DNA of 64,000 nt, taken from Nitrosomonas mobilis (GTDB lineage Bacteria; Pseudomonadota; Gammaproteobacteria; Burkholderiales; Nitrosomonadaceae). Below are positions 46,767-57,034 of the stretch, one piece after another; position 1 is the first letter of the stretch; each line of letters opens with the position of its first letter. The stretch is from the NCBI RefSeq assembly GCF_900103035.1, contig NZ_FMWO01000032.1, positions 59,889 to 123,888 on the forward strand, given 5' to 3'. The notes below the pieces were generated by a model. The model had not been told where the DNA came from, ran no database searches, and saw only the letters and a list, made by a program, of their open reading frames with translations. Position numbers and translations under genes: made by a program.

Positions 46767-47801
46767 ATGCGGCAGATTCTGAATACGCTCTATATCATGA
46801 CCCCCAATGCCTATGTCCATCTGGAAAACGATACCGTGCGTATCGACGTGGAGCGCGAGAAAAAATTGCGGGTGCCGCTGCATCATCTCGGATCAGTAGT
46901 ATGTCTTGGTAATGTCATGCTTTCTCCGGCACTGATGCACCGCTGCGCCGATGATGGCATCAGCCTGGTGCTAACAGATGCAAATGGCCGCTTCAAGGCG
47001 CGGCTGGAAGGCTCCGTCAGCGGTAACGTGTTATTGCGGCAAGCGCAGCACCGCAATATAGCAGATGCCACTTTCGTTCTGACCACGGCGCAGGCGTTTA
47101 TCGCTGGTAAGCTGCGCAATTGCCGTCAGGTATTACTACGCGGCGCGCGGGAGAGCAAGGATGAAACGGATCAAAAATGTCTGAGCCATGCAGCCGACAT
47201 GCTCGCCAACTCGCTGCGCAACCTGCCGCACACCCGCGATCTCGATCAGGTGCGCGGGATCGAGGGAGATGCAGCCAAACTCTATTTTGCCGCACTGCCC
47301 CATTTGGTCAAACCAGACATCAGAGAACATTTCACGATGGATGGCCGCACCCGCCGCCCACCGCGCGACCGCTTCAACGCCCTGCTATCTTTCCTGTATT
47401 CCATGTTGATGAATGATTGCCGCTCTGCGGTGGAAAGCGTGGGTCTTGATCCACAAATCGGCCTGCTGCACGCGATCCGCCCAGGGCGCGCCGCGCTGGC
47501 GCTGGATCTGATGGAAGAGTTCCGGTCAATCATTGCAGACCGTCTTGCATTGACCCTGATCAATCGTGGCCAGATCGCGGAGCATGATTTGACGTTGCGT
47601 GAAGGCGGTGCAGTCGAATTGAATGACAAGGCGCGAAAAACCGTCGTCATTGCTTACCAGGAGCGCAAACAGGAAGAAATCACTCACTCACTGCTGGAAA
47701 CCAAAGTACCCATTGGTTTACTGCCGCAGCTTCAGGCCAAGTTTCTGGCCAGAACCATCCGTGGCGAAATGGCGCACTATCTGCCATTCCTCGTAAGGTA
47801 A
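46767..47801 (+). CDS. cas1: CRISPR integrase Cas1
   Basis: 344 aa, spacer integrase. Catalytic Glu in [12 protein letters not shown], His in [19 protein letters not shown]. Starts at the ATG 46767 after CAGGAGG, 1 base after the cas4 stop. Type I-C class signature [22 protein letters not shown]. Intact. Confidence 0.97.
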   Translation: MRQILNTLYIMTPNAYVHLENDTVRIDVEREKKLRVPLHHLGSVVCLGNVMLSPALMHRCADDGISLVLTDANGRFKARLEGSVSGNVLLRQAQHRNIADATFVLTTAQAFIAGKLRNCRQVLLRGARESKDETDQKCLSHAADMLANSLRNLPHTRDLDQVRGIEGDAAKLYFAALPHLVKPDIREHFTMDGRTRRPPRDRFNALLSFLYSMLMNDCRSAVESVGLDPQIGLLHAIRPGRAALALDLMEEFRSIIADRLALTLINRGQIAEHDLTLREGGAVELNDKARKTVVIAYQERKQEEITHSLLETKVPIGLLPQLQAKFLARTIRGEMAHYLPFLVR

Positions 47802-47803
47802 CC

Positions 47804-48094
47804 ATGCTGATCATCGTCACCTATGATGTCTCGACTGAAACCCGTGCAGGTCGCAGGCGGCTGCGTCGCGTGGCCAAAGTGTGTGAAAGCATGGGACAAC
47901 GTGTGCAAAAATCCGTGTTTGAATGCCGTGTCGATCTGATGCAGCTCGAACAGCTTGAACGCCGCCTGCTAGCCGAAATCGATGAAGAAGAGGATAATCT
48001 GCGCCTGTACCGTTTGACCGAACCCGTTGATCTCCATGTCAGGGAATACGGCAAATTCAAGGCAATCAACTTCGAAGAACCACTTATTATCTAA
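47804..48094 (+). CDS. cas2: CRISPR-associated Cas2
   Basis: 96-aa ferredoxin-like dimer that bridges two Cas1 dimers in spacer integration. [21 protein letters not shown] and [11 protein letters not shown] are characteristic. Starts 2 bases after cas1. Last gene before the array leader. Confidence 0.97.
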   Translation: MLIIVTYDVSTETRAGRRRLRRVAKVCESMGQRVQKSVFECRVDLMQLEQLERRLLAEIDEEEDNLRLYRLTEPVDLHVREYGKFKAINFEEPLII

Positions 48095-48273
48095 AATACG
48101 CGAACCCAAAGCAGCGAGAAAAACCCAATGGTTCCGCGCAAGCCCTAACAGTATGAGAATAAATCCTATTTTTTTGAAAAATAGACTTATTATGCAAAAT
48201 GAGTTTGTGAAAACTACTGGTTCGCGCAAACCAACCTTTTTGTACTGCTATATCCAAGTGTTGTAGCGGTACT
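48095..48273 (+). promoter_or_regulatory. CRISPR leader
   Basis: About 180 bases between cas2 and the first repeat, AT-rich in the middle (around 48165-48200). By position it should contain the array promoter and the integration signals for new spacers. Orientation is supported by the degenerate repeat at the other end. Confidence 0.8.
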
Positions 48274-50070
48274 GCAGCGCCCGGCCAACCAGCCGGGCGA
48301 GGATTGAAACCCCCGCTAATGCCGCTGTCGGTTCTGCGAACATGGCAGCGCCCGGCCAACCAGCCGGGCGAGGATTGAAACAAAAGACAATGTATATCTT
48401 AATTCCTGCATTGTTAGCAGCGCCCGGCCAACCAGCCGGGCGAGGATTGAAACTCAGTAACACGTAAAGTTAGTCTCACTTCTGAAACGCAGCGCCCGGC
48501 CAACCAGCCGGGCGAGGATTGAAACCTGCATAATGAGTATTACTTTGATAACTGCTGTGCAGCGCCCGGCCAACCAGCCGGGCGAGGATTGAAACTCCTT
48601 TCCTGTGCACTTTGTACCCAGTCTTCCATTTGCAGCGCCCGGCCAACCAGCCGGGCGAGGATTGAAACACAAGGTGGCGTTAACGCCGAGCAAAATAGAT
48701 TAGCAGCGCCCGGCCAACCAGCCGGGCGAGGATTGAAACATACGCTGTGTTAAAGAATTCCTTCGTGTACGCCGGCAGCGCCCGGCCAACCAGCCGGGCG
48801 AGGATTGAAACCCGTTATCTGATGAGTTGGCGGTGGGCGCGGTGTGCAGCGCCCGGCCAACCAGCCGGGCGAGGATTGAAACTCTCCTTTTCGACATTTA
48901 TTTTGCGCATCATGTAGCAGCGCCCGGCCAACCAGCCGGGCGAGGATTGAAACACCTATCGCATGACGGCCGGTAATTATGTCAATGCAGCGCCCGGCCA
49001 ACCAGCCGGGCGAGGATTGAAACCTGTATTTTGCCGTTATAACGGACAAACTTTTTAAGCAGCGCCCGGCCAACCAGCCGGGCGAGGATTGAAACCATGA
49101 TGCAAACCGCCATGGATGCGGCCCAAAACTGCAGCGCCCGGCCAACCAGCCGGGCGAGGATTGAAACATTTGTCTGCTTTGCATGATGCGTCCGTTCTGG
49201 AGCAGCGCCCGGCCAACCAGCCGGGCGAGGATTGAAACGAATTATCTGTAATTGTTACAGTTGTAGTTGTAGGCAGCGCCCGGCCAACCAGCCGGGCGAG
49301 GATTGAAACACTGAAGTGGGCTAACTTTGACAAGTGAAAGAAAGCAGCGCCCGGCCAACCAGCCGGGCGAGGATTGAAACAACCATGCGCAGATTAGGAT
49401 ACAAATCAACACCAGCAGCGCCCGGCCAACCAGCCGGGCGAGGATTGAAACTCTTTCGAACCAATAGGCTGATTATTAGCATCAAGCAGCGCCCGGCCAA
49501 CCAGCCGGGCGAGGATTGAAACATAATCTTTTCGGTTCTGACGATTTAATAGGTTTGCAGCGCCCGGCCAACCAGCCGGGCGAGGATTGAAACTTTAATA
49601 CTTTTGACGCTGCTTTATCTGCTGCGGGGCAGCGCCCGGCCAACCAGCCGGGCGAGGATTGAAACGACACAGCAAACGCATTTGTTGCATTCCGACATAG
49701 CAGCGCCCGGCCAACCAGCCGGGCGAGGATTGAAACAACGCAGCAACAACGCATGTTCCGACGTTGACCGCAGCGCCCGGCCAACCAGCCGGGCGAGGAT
49801 TGAAACATAACAGCCAGGGGTGAATTTAAGGAATTTATAAGCAGCGCCCGGCCAACCAGCCGGGCGAGGATTGAAACCCGCGAAACTATGCAGCCCTGGC
49901 ACTACTCAGCCCGCAGCGCCCGGCCAACCAGCCGGGCGAGGATTGAAACTCGTATTGGGTTTGATGTTGATGGTGTAGAGCTTGCAGCGCCCGGCCAACC
50001 AGCCGGGCGAGGATTGAAACATATCAAAACCCCGAAATCAAATCAACATCAAAACCGCAGCACCCGGCCA
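48274..50070 (+). CRISPR. Type I-C CRISPR array, 25 full repeats
   Basis: 25 full 37-nt repeats (48274-48310 through 49984-50020), all alike as read, plus a truncated one at 50057-50070. Spacers number 25 and are 33-36 nt long. Each repeat has an 8-bp stem CGCCCGGC/GCCGGGCG with loop CAACCA and ends in GAGGATTGAAAC, the usual type I-C 3' end. The last repeat is mutated and cut after 14 nt, marking the old end, so growth is at the cas2 side. No spacer has an obvious match to other DNA in this window. Confidence 0.97.
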
Positions 50071-50163
50071 TCCAATTAATGTTGTTAACAGATGAAAGGT
50101 GTTGCGACTAAGGTGCCAGCAATTGGACAGGCGCTTTGTTCCCAATGCTCTGCATTGAGAGCT

Positions 50164-51603
50164 TCAGGTTTTGATAATTTTTATAGACAAGGCCTCCAGC
50201 TTGTTGTCAGACGCTTCATCCTCAACCCATATCAGTTTTTCATTTTTTGCAACCATACCGGTTGCAACCAGCCATCCGGTGGCTTTGCCGACAACGCCGT
50301 TTTCGACATTATCGAGATTTATCGGATGGACGCCGTAAGACAGGGATAGGAGGTTGTTCGTTCTTTCATCGCCGCCATGCGACAGTATCCAGCTCTCAGG
50401 TCTGAATCTGGAAATCAGACAGGGCGCGGCTCTTCCCTGCGAACGGGTCAGAATGTAACGCACATTCAAAGCATCGGCGGATTCAACTGCGTTCAGTGTG
50501 ACGATATCTTCCACGGTGGTGTTGCCGGAATTCGCCGCCACGCGAAAGTAGGTAGGTAAATCAGCCAGCGCTCGGGCGGCTTTCTCCTCTCGCTCGGTGG
50601 ATATAGCAATCTTGCCAATCATTTCAACCGTTTCGGCGGGGTAACGTCCAATAGCTGTCTCTTCGGACAGCATCACTGCGTCTGTACCGTCCAGAATGGC
50701 GTTAGCCACATCGGAAACCTCGGCACGGGTCGGGCGAATGTTCTCGGTCATGGACATCAACATCTGGGTCGCCGTTATTACTGGTCTACCCAGGAGATTC
50801 GCCTTGTGAATCAGCCTTTTCTGCACGGTAGGCACATCCTGCAAAGGGATCTGTACTCCCAGGTCGCCGCGGGCAATCATAATCGCATCCGCCACAGAGA
50901 GAATATCGTCTATATTTTCAACGGCTTCGGCGCGCTCTATCTTGGCAACCACATACGCGGAGTGCCCCTTTTTTTGCGCAAATTCCTTGACCTTCAATAT
51001 ATCGGTGGCGGCCTGTACGAAGGAAACTCCGAAGGCATCCACCCCATCCTGCAGGGCAAAGTCGACGAACGCGAGGTCGGTTTGCGACACCGCTTCAGCC
51101 ATAATTTTCACTCCGGGGATGCTCAGCCCTTTGTGGGAAAGGAGCGGGCCGTCGATAACCGTCCGACAGAAGACATTCTCACCCGACACCTTCTCCACCC
51201 GGAGTTGTATGAAGCCGTCATTGAGGAAAATCAGGTCTCCCGCAGTCACGCTTTCCGGTAGTAGTTTGAAGGCGACCGGTATTTGATTGGGGGCATCTGC
51301 AAAGTTTTTGGTCGTCAAAACGACCTCATCCCCCTTTTTCAACAGAAGCGGCTCTTCCAGGAGTTGACCGATGCGCATCTTAGGACCGGGAAGATCCGCC
51401 ATGATCAGGCAATGCCGCTGAAGCTTTGCTGCAACAGTTCGGATGCGCCGAATATCTTCCCGATGCCCCTGCTGGGTACCGTGAGCGAAATTGAGTCGCG
51501 CCACATTCATGTCCAGCTGCATCAGCTGCTCCAGGACGGCCTCCGAACGGGAGGCCGGACCTATCGTACACACGATCTTGGTTTTGTGGGTCGGTAATCT
51601 CAT
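50164..51603 (-). CDS. pyk: Pyruvate kinase
   Basis: Glycolytic enzyme of 479 aa that makes pyruvate and ATP from PEP. KIVCTIGPASRSEAVLEQLM, MNVARLNFAHGT, MIARGDLGVQIPLQDV and PVITATQMLMSM are the active-site signatures. The C-terminal regulatory domain is present. The array stops about 90 bases before its 3' end. Confidence 0.96.
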   Translation of the reverse strand: MRLPTHKTKIVCTIGPASRSEAVLEQLMQLDMNVARLNFAHGTQQGHREDIRRIRTVAAKLQRHCLIMADLPGPKMRIGQLLEEPLLLKKGDEVVLTTKNFADAPNQIPVAFKLLPESVTAGDLIFLNDGFIQLRVEKVSGENVFCRTVIDGPLLSHKGLSIPGVKIMAEAVSQTDLAFVDFALQDGVDAFGVSFVQAATDILKVKEFAQKKGHSAYVVAKIERAEAVENIDDILSVADAIMIARGDLGVQIPLQDVPTVQKRLIHKANLLGRPVITATQMLMSMTENIRPTRAEVSDVANAILDGTDAVMLSEETAIGRYPAETVEMIGKIAISTEREEKAARALADLPTYFRVAANSGNTTVEDIVTLNAVESADALNVRYILTRSQGRAAPCLISRFRPESWILSHGGDERTNNLLSLSYGVHPINLDNVENGVVGKATGWLVATGMVAKNEKLIWVEDEASDNKLEALSIKIIKT

Positions 51604-51695
51604 GGTCGCTGCTCCTCGCCGTTTATTGATATTGACATGGGCTGATAAACTCGGACACCCCAGTTAAGAGGAAATATACTTAACTGGAGGAAGAA

Positions 51696-52007
51696 ATGGT
51701 AATAAAAAAGCAATATACAAAAAAATTTTAATTAGATGCAGTAAGCCTGGCTCTGGATCAATGCTATCAAGTTACGGAGGCTGCACGTAGCCTTGGAGAT
51801 CAACACCAACATGCTCAGATGCTCAGGCGCTGGATCAAGGAATGCCGGGCGGATGGTGATGGACAGGCATTTCGAGGTAAAGGAGAGTTAACACCGGAAC
51901 AGGAGGAAACTCGGCGTTTAAAGTTAAGCGTTCTGAGGACATCATACTTAATTGAGGTTTTATTCTCTAATGACGAGACCAGCAAAAAGGTTAACCGGAG
52001 TCGGTAA
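51696..52007 (+). pseudogene. IS3-family orfA remnant
   Basis: The frame reads MVIKKQYTKKF, then a TAA at 51729, then LDAVSLALDQCYQVTEAARSLG, MLRRWIKECRADGD and FRGKGELTPEQEETRRL. This is the helix-turn-helix and leucine-zipper part of IS3-type OrfA. OrfB is missing, and the 3' end runs into unrelated residues. Confidence 0.8.
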
Positions 52008-52164
52008 TACAAATTAAATGAATTCAGAAAATATGGGAAAACAGCATTCATTAACCCCGCCGGGGCGTCAGCTTCACGTCGCGCGTGCTAGCTTCGTTAA
52101 ATCCAGAAATAGCATGGTTTGTCACGCGTTTTCACGTTACTTATTTTTTTGTATTACATTCAGA

Positions 52165-52225
52165 TTAATTTGGCTGCAATTGATTTGCGTCAATACCTTG
52201 TGGTTTGCGCTTTTCCTGAGTAAGG
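52165..52225 (-). pseudogene. 3' remnant of a second cusA
   Basis: Read on the minus strand, the frame gives QEKRKPQGIDANQLQPN then a stop. The intact cusA at 53831 ends QEKRKQQSIDANQLQPN followed by nine more residues. The DNA is about three-quarters identical over some 60 bases, so this is a tail left from a duplicated or rearranged efflux operon. Confidence 0.75.
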
Positions 52226-52248
52226 GGCAAATCTTTACATTAGTTTAG

Positions 52249-52377
52249 AAAATAGTAGCTATCGGTAATGATCGTTTCAAGGAAGAGGTTGAAGTATTGA
52301 CTGGCAGAAGACTGGCGCCAAAAAAAAAAAAGCGGGGCAACCTGTCGGATAGCGTAAGAAAAAATGATGTTATTTAA
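52249..52377 (+). pseudogene. C-terminal remnant of a REP-type (Y1) transposase
   Basis: The frame reads IGNDRFKEEVEVLTGRRLAP then a Lys run to a stop at 52375. The pattern resembles the C terminus of RAYT/Y1 transposases (GxDxFxxxVExLTGRRxxPxKRG). The catalytic domain is gone. The 12-A run inside it is a likely slippage site. Confidence 0.5.
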
Positions 52378-52753
52378 TGTGTATCTGACCCCGGTTATTG
52401 CTTTAAACCCATGCTCGGCGATCCCATGACTCCATGTTCTCATTCGAGACGAAACCAGCGCACAGATCAATACGGCTGACATGAGCGGAATCAGTCAATA
52501 TGCCCACAATTCATTTAGAATTTTACGCTGAAATGTCACCACCCTTTTTCATTGTAGTGATAGAATAACTTGCCCGTATAAGGCTTTTAGGGCCGAGAAA
52601 AAGTGCATCAGTTAGCTAAGATTATTCAAAAACTGGACAGTTTACTAAGTTTCTCTTTCAATCATCCAACGGAGATACATACTGTTTGCTCATAAAATTC
52701 TGGTTTCTATGTGCCACAAACACTTGTATTTATTGAAAAATAAAGAATATACC

Positions 52754-53113
52754 ATGAAAAGAAGAATCGCAATTTTAGCAATTATCGGTTTATTCGCTTC
52801 CTTCACTTCCTTCGCTCAAATAGTTAATCCTCATCCGATGGACATGGCCGAAGCAATTCAGAATGCTAAAACCAGCGCCGATCATGAAGAATTGGCCAAT
52901 CATTATGAAGATGCCGCCAAGGATATGCAGTTAATGGCACAAGAATATAAGAAAAGGCTCGGACCATATAAAAGAAAAAGCCATATCTTTGGTAAGTCGG
53001 CTCAACATTTGCAAGCGCATTGCAAGAAGTTGATTAAAATTTACGAACAAGCTGCAGAAGAAAATAAAATCATGGCTGACTCGCATCGAAAAATGGCTGC
53101 AGAGGCTAAGTAA
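52754..53113 (+). CDS. Small exported helical His/Cys protein
   Basis: 119 aa with a signal peptide (AILAIIGLFASFTSFA), then a helical region: DHEELANHYEDAAKDMQLMAQEY, AQHLQAHCKKLIKIYEQAAEEN and MADSHRKMA. The same pattern of His, Tyr and one AHC is seen in the lipoprotein at 60761-61105. It lies near the copper/silver efflux genes. Metal binding is a guess from the His/Cys placement. The start has weak ribosome support; the upstream alternative at 52709 is less likely. Confidence 0.7.
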   Translation: MKRRIAILAIIGLFASFTSFAQIVNPHPMDMAEAIQNAKTSADHEELANHYEDAAKDMQLMAQEYKKRLGPYKRKSHIFGKSAQHLQAHCKKLIKIYEQAAEENKIMADSHRKMAAEAK

Positions 53114-53553
53114 TTGGTTTTGCTGCATTAACTGAGTAAGAACGGATTTTTGGTAAGCTTTATCAAACCTACGGTCGGTATAGACGCAACTGAACTGTAA
53201 CGCATAAAATTGTTCGGCGAAAGGAAAGATATCTCATCTCTTTTTGAAATGATTATCTGACCTTTGCTGATCATGTGTACTATTCTATCCCTGCCAACAT
53301 AGTGCTGGCGACGGAAAGAGACTTGAAACCCATCACAGAACCGCCTGTTTCCCTCATTGTGGCTAAAAACCAATAAAACGCCATGTCATATGCATCATTG
53401 CGATATCCCATTCGGCGTCACTGCAAGAATCAATTGCTCGATAATTATGGCAAACTGGAACAATTATCCGCCTATAACAGTTAAATTCGAATTGCCGCTT
53501 TTGGGTGGCATTAAAAGGGAGTTACTGGGAGATTTTATCCCTTGTTTGACATG
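53114..53553. other. Non-coding stretch
   Basis: About 440 bases. Short frames are present, but none shows a recognisable motif or good start. Possibly decayed DNA. Confidence 0.5.
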
Positions 53554-53775
53554 TTAAACATGCTCGAATAATGCAGCATTCGAATCTGCTTCAGAACTGA
53601 AACCTTTGATCCGGATTAAATCTGGCACCCCGGCAAATGCACCGATTCCATCACTACCATGGTAGGGGCTGCAGTTGCGTTCATAAATATACTTACCCTC
53701 AATATTTTTGATTGTGGCTTGATGACTCTGTTGACCTGTTCCCGTATCCTGAGCACAATCGGCAATCGGGAGCAA
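53554..53775 (-). pseudogene. Truncated c-type cytochrome with broken heme motif
   Basis: Frame of 73 aa: YIYERNCSPYHGSDGIGAFAGVPDL is the start of a small cytochrome c, but the heme site reads CSPYH instead of CxxCH. A single base change (TGC to TAC) would explain this. The chain stops after about 20 more residues, before the axial Met, and the signal peptide is incomplete. It is downstream of cusA on the same strand. Confidence 0.65.
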
Positions 53776-53830
53776 GACTAAAAAAGAGAGGTCTTATGTC
53801 CTCCTTTTTCCTTTATAGCGTAGTTTCATA

Positions 53831-56800
53831 TCACTCATCTCCTTTTGCATTATGTTCAATCTGATTTGGTTGTAATTGATTTGCATCAATACTTTGTTGT
53901 TTTCTTTTTTCTTGAAATTGCAGAACCAAACTGTAGATAACTGGAAAAACCAGCAGAGTCAGCAGCAATACTGTAAACATACCACCTAATACCGGCGCCG
54001 CAATTCGATGGGTAACATCTGCACCGCTGCCAGTAGCCATCATAATGGGCACTAAACCTATCATGGTAGAAAACGCAGTGATCGCAACAGGTCGCACACG
54101 CATGGCAGTGGCTGCTTCGACCGCTTCACGAATTTCTGTAGAAGATAGCAGAGCTTGTTTTTGCCGGCGTAATTTGGCGATTTCAATATCAATAAAATTT
54201 AACACCATGACGCCAGTTTCCGCTGCTGTACCGGCCAACGCAATAAAACCGACATATACCGCGACAGAGAGGTTAAATCCAAGTAGATAAACCAGCCAGA
54301 TGCCACCAATAAGACCGAAAGGAACCGTTAGCATGACAATGACAGGTTCCATCGCATTTCGAAAAGTAAGATACAGCAGGAAAAAGATCAGCATGAGTGT
54401 CAGTGGCACCACAACACGCAATTTTTCTGCGGCGCGCTCCATATATTCAAACTGACCCGACCAGCTAATGGTATAGCCAGCAGGGAGTTTTACCTGGTTT
54501 TCTACTAACGTTTTTGCTTTGGTTACAAAACCACCAATGTCAGACGTTTTAAGATCCACATAAATCCAGGCATTCGGGCGCGCATTTTCACTTTTAATAG
54601 CAGGAGGGCCACGTCTCAGTATAAGATCAGCCACTAATGACAGCGGGATCTGTGCGCCGGTAGGGGTAGGAATTAATGTACGCTTCAGGCTCTCCGGATT
54701 ATCGCGTAATTCTCGCGGATAACGCAGGTTGACCGGGTAGCGCTCCAGACCTTCCACGGTTTCGGTAATATTCATGCCGCCGATGGCACTTTGAATGACA
54801 TCTTGTACGTCACCGACTGTTAAACCATAACGGGCCGCTTCATCACGCTTGATATCAAAGTCCAGATAATATCCCCCAGCGGTCCGATCACCAAAAGCGG
54901 ATAGTGTTTCCGGCATGGTTTTCATTGTTTCTTCGATCTGTTTGGATAAACGCTGCAATTCGTCCAGATCCGGTCCGGAAATTTTGATGCCAACCGGTGT
55001 TTTAATCCCGGTCGATAACATATCAATACGGGTTTTAATCGGCATGGTCCAGGCGTTGGCCACACCTGGAAAATTAATCGCTTGATCCATTTCGGCCACT
55101 AATTCTTGCGCAGTCTTGTTTGGGTCGGGCCATTCTGATTTGGGTTTAAGGCGTATGGTCGTTTCCATCATCGACAGGGGTGCAGGGTCCGTCGCGGTCT
55201 CGGCGCGACCAATTTTACCGAACACATGATGTACTTCAGGAAAGGTCATCAGAATTTTATCGGTTTGTTGCAAAAGTTCTTTGGCTTTGGTAATGGAAAT
55301 GCCCGGAAATGTGCTCGGCATATAGAGAATATCGCCTTCATCCAATGGCGGCATGAACTCACTGCCAATCTTGGATAGCGGATAAAGAGTTGAGGCCAGT
55401 AACAGCATGGCCAGTATTAATGTTATGGCCCGCCAGCGCATCGCCAGCTTGAGTATTGGCCGGTGAATAAAATGCAAGAAACGGTTAGCTGGGTTTTTTC
55501 TCTCAGGAATGATTTTTCCGCGAATGAAATAGCCCATTAATACCGGCACTGCCGTGATAGTTAAGATAGCTGCAGCAGCCATGGCATAGGACTTGGTATA
55601 GGCTAGTGGGCTGAACATCCGGCCTTCCTGAGCCTCCATCGCAAAAATGGGTATAAATGAGACGGTAATGATCAGCAATGCGAAGAACAGTGAAGGCGCT
55701 ACCTCACGCGAGGCACTGCCAATGGCTTGCCAGCGCTCACTTTCAGTCAATTCGGTTTTTTTCTTTGCAATCGCCTCGCTGATATGTCTGTGGGAGTTCT
55801 CCACCATCACGATGCCACCATCGACCATATCACCAATCGCGATGGCAATACCCCCCAAAGACATGATATTGGCATTAATACCCTGCCATTTCATCACAAT
55901 AAACGCCATCAGGACGGCCAGTGGTAGCGTGATCACAATGACCAATGATGAACGCAGATGGAGTAAAAACAAGCCGACCAGCACACAGACGATGACCAGT
56001 TCCTGAATCAGCGCTGTATTTAATGTATCCACTGCGCGCTCAATTAAGTCGCCGCGGTCATAAACAGGAATAATTTCAACACCTTCCGGTAATCCCTGTT
56101 TAAGTTCCTGCAGTTTCTCACGTATTCCCAGTATGGTCGCCTGTGCATTATCGCCATAACGCATAATGACGATACCTCCCGCTACCTCACCTTCACCATT
56201 TAGTTCTACGACACCACGGCGTAGCTCTGGACCGATCTGCACATGCGCAACATCTTGCAGGCGAACAGGCGTGCCATTGCTATCAATTCCCACCGGAATG
56301 CTTCGGATATCGTCCAGCGAACGTATATAGCCCAAGCCACGAACCATATATTCCGTTTCAGCCATTTCGACCAAGCGTCCGCCAACATCATTATTCGAGC
56401 GTTGAATGGCATATTTAACCTTAGATAAGGGAATGTTATAGGCAAGCAAGGCATTCGGATTGATTTCTATCTGGTATTGCTTGACGTACCCGCCAACAGA
56501 TGCGACTTCTGATACACCTTGCACCGTTTGCAATGGGTAACGCAGATACCAGTCTTGTATGGAGCGTAACTGAGCCAGATCGTGTTTGCCGGTTTTATCG
56601 ACCAGCGCATACTCATAAACCCAGCCTACACCGGTTGCATCTGGTCCCAGTGACGGGTTGACACCTTGCGGCAGCCGCTCATTGGCATAATTAAGGTATT
56701 CCAGTACCCGTGATCTGGCCCAATACATGTCGGTACCATCTTCAAAAATAATATAAACGAACGATAGTCCAAAGAAAGAATAGCCGCGCACTACTTTGGC

Positions 56801-57034
56801 ATGCGGCACCGCCAGCATGGCCGTCGTCAGTGGATAGGTAACCTGGTCTTCGACGACCTGTGGTGCTTGGCCCGGGAATTCAGTAAACACAATGACTTGT
56901 ACATCCGATAAATCAGGAATAGCATCTAATGAGATATTTTTAAAGGACCAGAGTCCTCCTGCAGCCAATACAACAACTGCCAGCAGCACCATAAATCGGT
57001 TATTCAGGGAACCGTTAACGATGCTGTTAATCAT
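53831..57034 (-). CDS. cusA: HME-family RND metal efflux pump, CusA-like
   Basis: Inner-membrane proton-driven pump of 1067 aa. It aligns well with E. coli CusA: IPDLSDVQVIVFTEFPGQAP, DGTDMYWARSRVLEYLN, GDMVDGGIVMVENSHRH (Asp405 in the proton relay). The three methionines of the CusA metal site are all kept: Met572 in LYMPST, Met622 in PLSMMETT, Met672 in RIDMLSTG. This supports Cu(I)/Ag(I) rather than zinc or cobalt. It overlaps cusB by 8 bases. Confidence 0.93.
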   Translation of the reverse strand: MINSIVNGSLNNRFMVLLAVVVLAAGGLWSFKNISLDAIPDLSDVQVIVFTEFPGQAPQVVEDQVTYPLTTAMLAVPHAKVVRGYSFFGLSFVYIIFEDGTDMYWARSRVLEYLNYANERLPQGVNPSLGPDATGVGWVYEYALVDKTGKHDLAQLRSIQDWYLRYPLQTVQGVSEVASVGGYVKQYQIEINPNALLAYNIPLSKVKYAIQRSNNDVGGRLVEMAETEYMVRGLGYIRSLDDIRSIPVGIDSNGTPVRLQDVAHVQIGPELRRGVVELNGEGEVAGGIVIMRYGDNAQATILGIREKLQELKQGLPEGVEIIPVYDRGDLIERAVDTLNTALIQELVIVCVLVGLFLLHLRSSLVIVITLPLAVLMAFIVMKWQGINANIMSLGGIAIAIGDMVDGGIVMVENSHRHISEAIAKKKTELTESERWQAIGSASREVAPSLFFALLIITVSFIPIFAMEAQEGRMFSPLAYTKSYAMAAAAILTITAVPVLMGYFIRGKIIPERKNPANRFLHFIHRPILKLAMRWRAITLILAMLLLASTLYPLSKIGSEFMPPLDEGDILYMPSTFPGISITKAKELLQQTDKILMTFPEVHHVFGKIGRAETATDPAPLSMMETTIRLKPKSEWPDPNKTAQELVAEMDQAINFPGVANAWTMPIKTRIDMLSTGIKTPVGIKISGPDLDELQRLSKQIEETMKTMPETLSAFGDRTAGGYYLDFDIKRDEAARYGLTVGDVQDVIQSAIGGMNITETVEGLERYPVNLRYPRELRDNPESLKRTLIPTPTGAQIPLSLVADLILRRGPPAIKSENARPNAWIYVDLKTSDIGGFVTKAKTLVENQVKLPAGYTISWSGQFEYMERAAEKLRVVVPLTLMLIFFLLYLTFRNAMEPVIVMLTVPFGLIGGIWLVYLLGFNLSVAVYVGFIALAGTAAETGVMVLNFIDIEIAKLRRQKQALLSSTEIREAVEAATAMRVRPVAITAFSTMIGLVPIMMATGSGADVTHRIAAPVLGGMFTVLLLTLLVFPVIYSLVLQFQEKRKQQSIDANQLQPNQIEHNAKGDE

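Noticed and set aside
48272..49902. Long frames with repeated RPAGWPGAA-type peptides
   Set aside because: They are translations of the CRISPR repeats, not genes.
48274..50070. Spacers targeting other parts of this window
   Set aside because: By eye no spacer matched the integrative element, IS remnants or host genes here; a computed search is needed to be sure.
53357..53557. 66-codon frame with Cys/His residues
   Set aside because: No ribosome site, no homology recognised, and it lies in decayed DNA.
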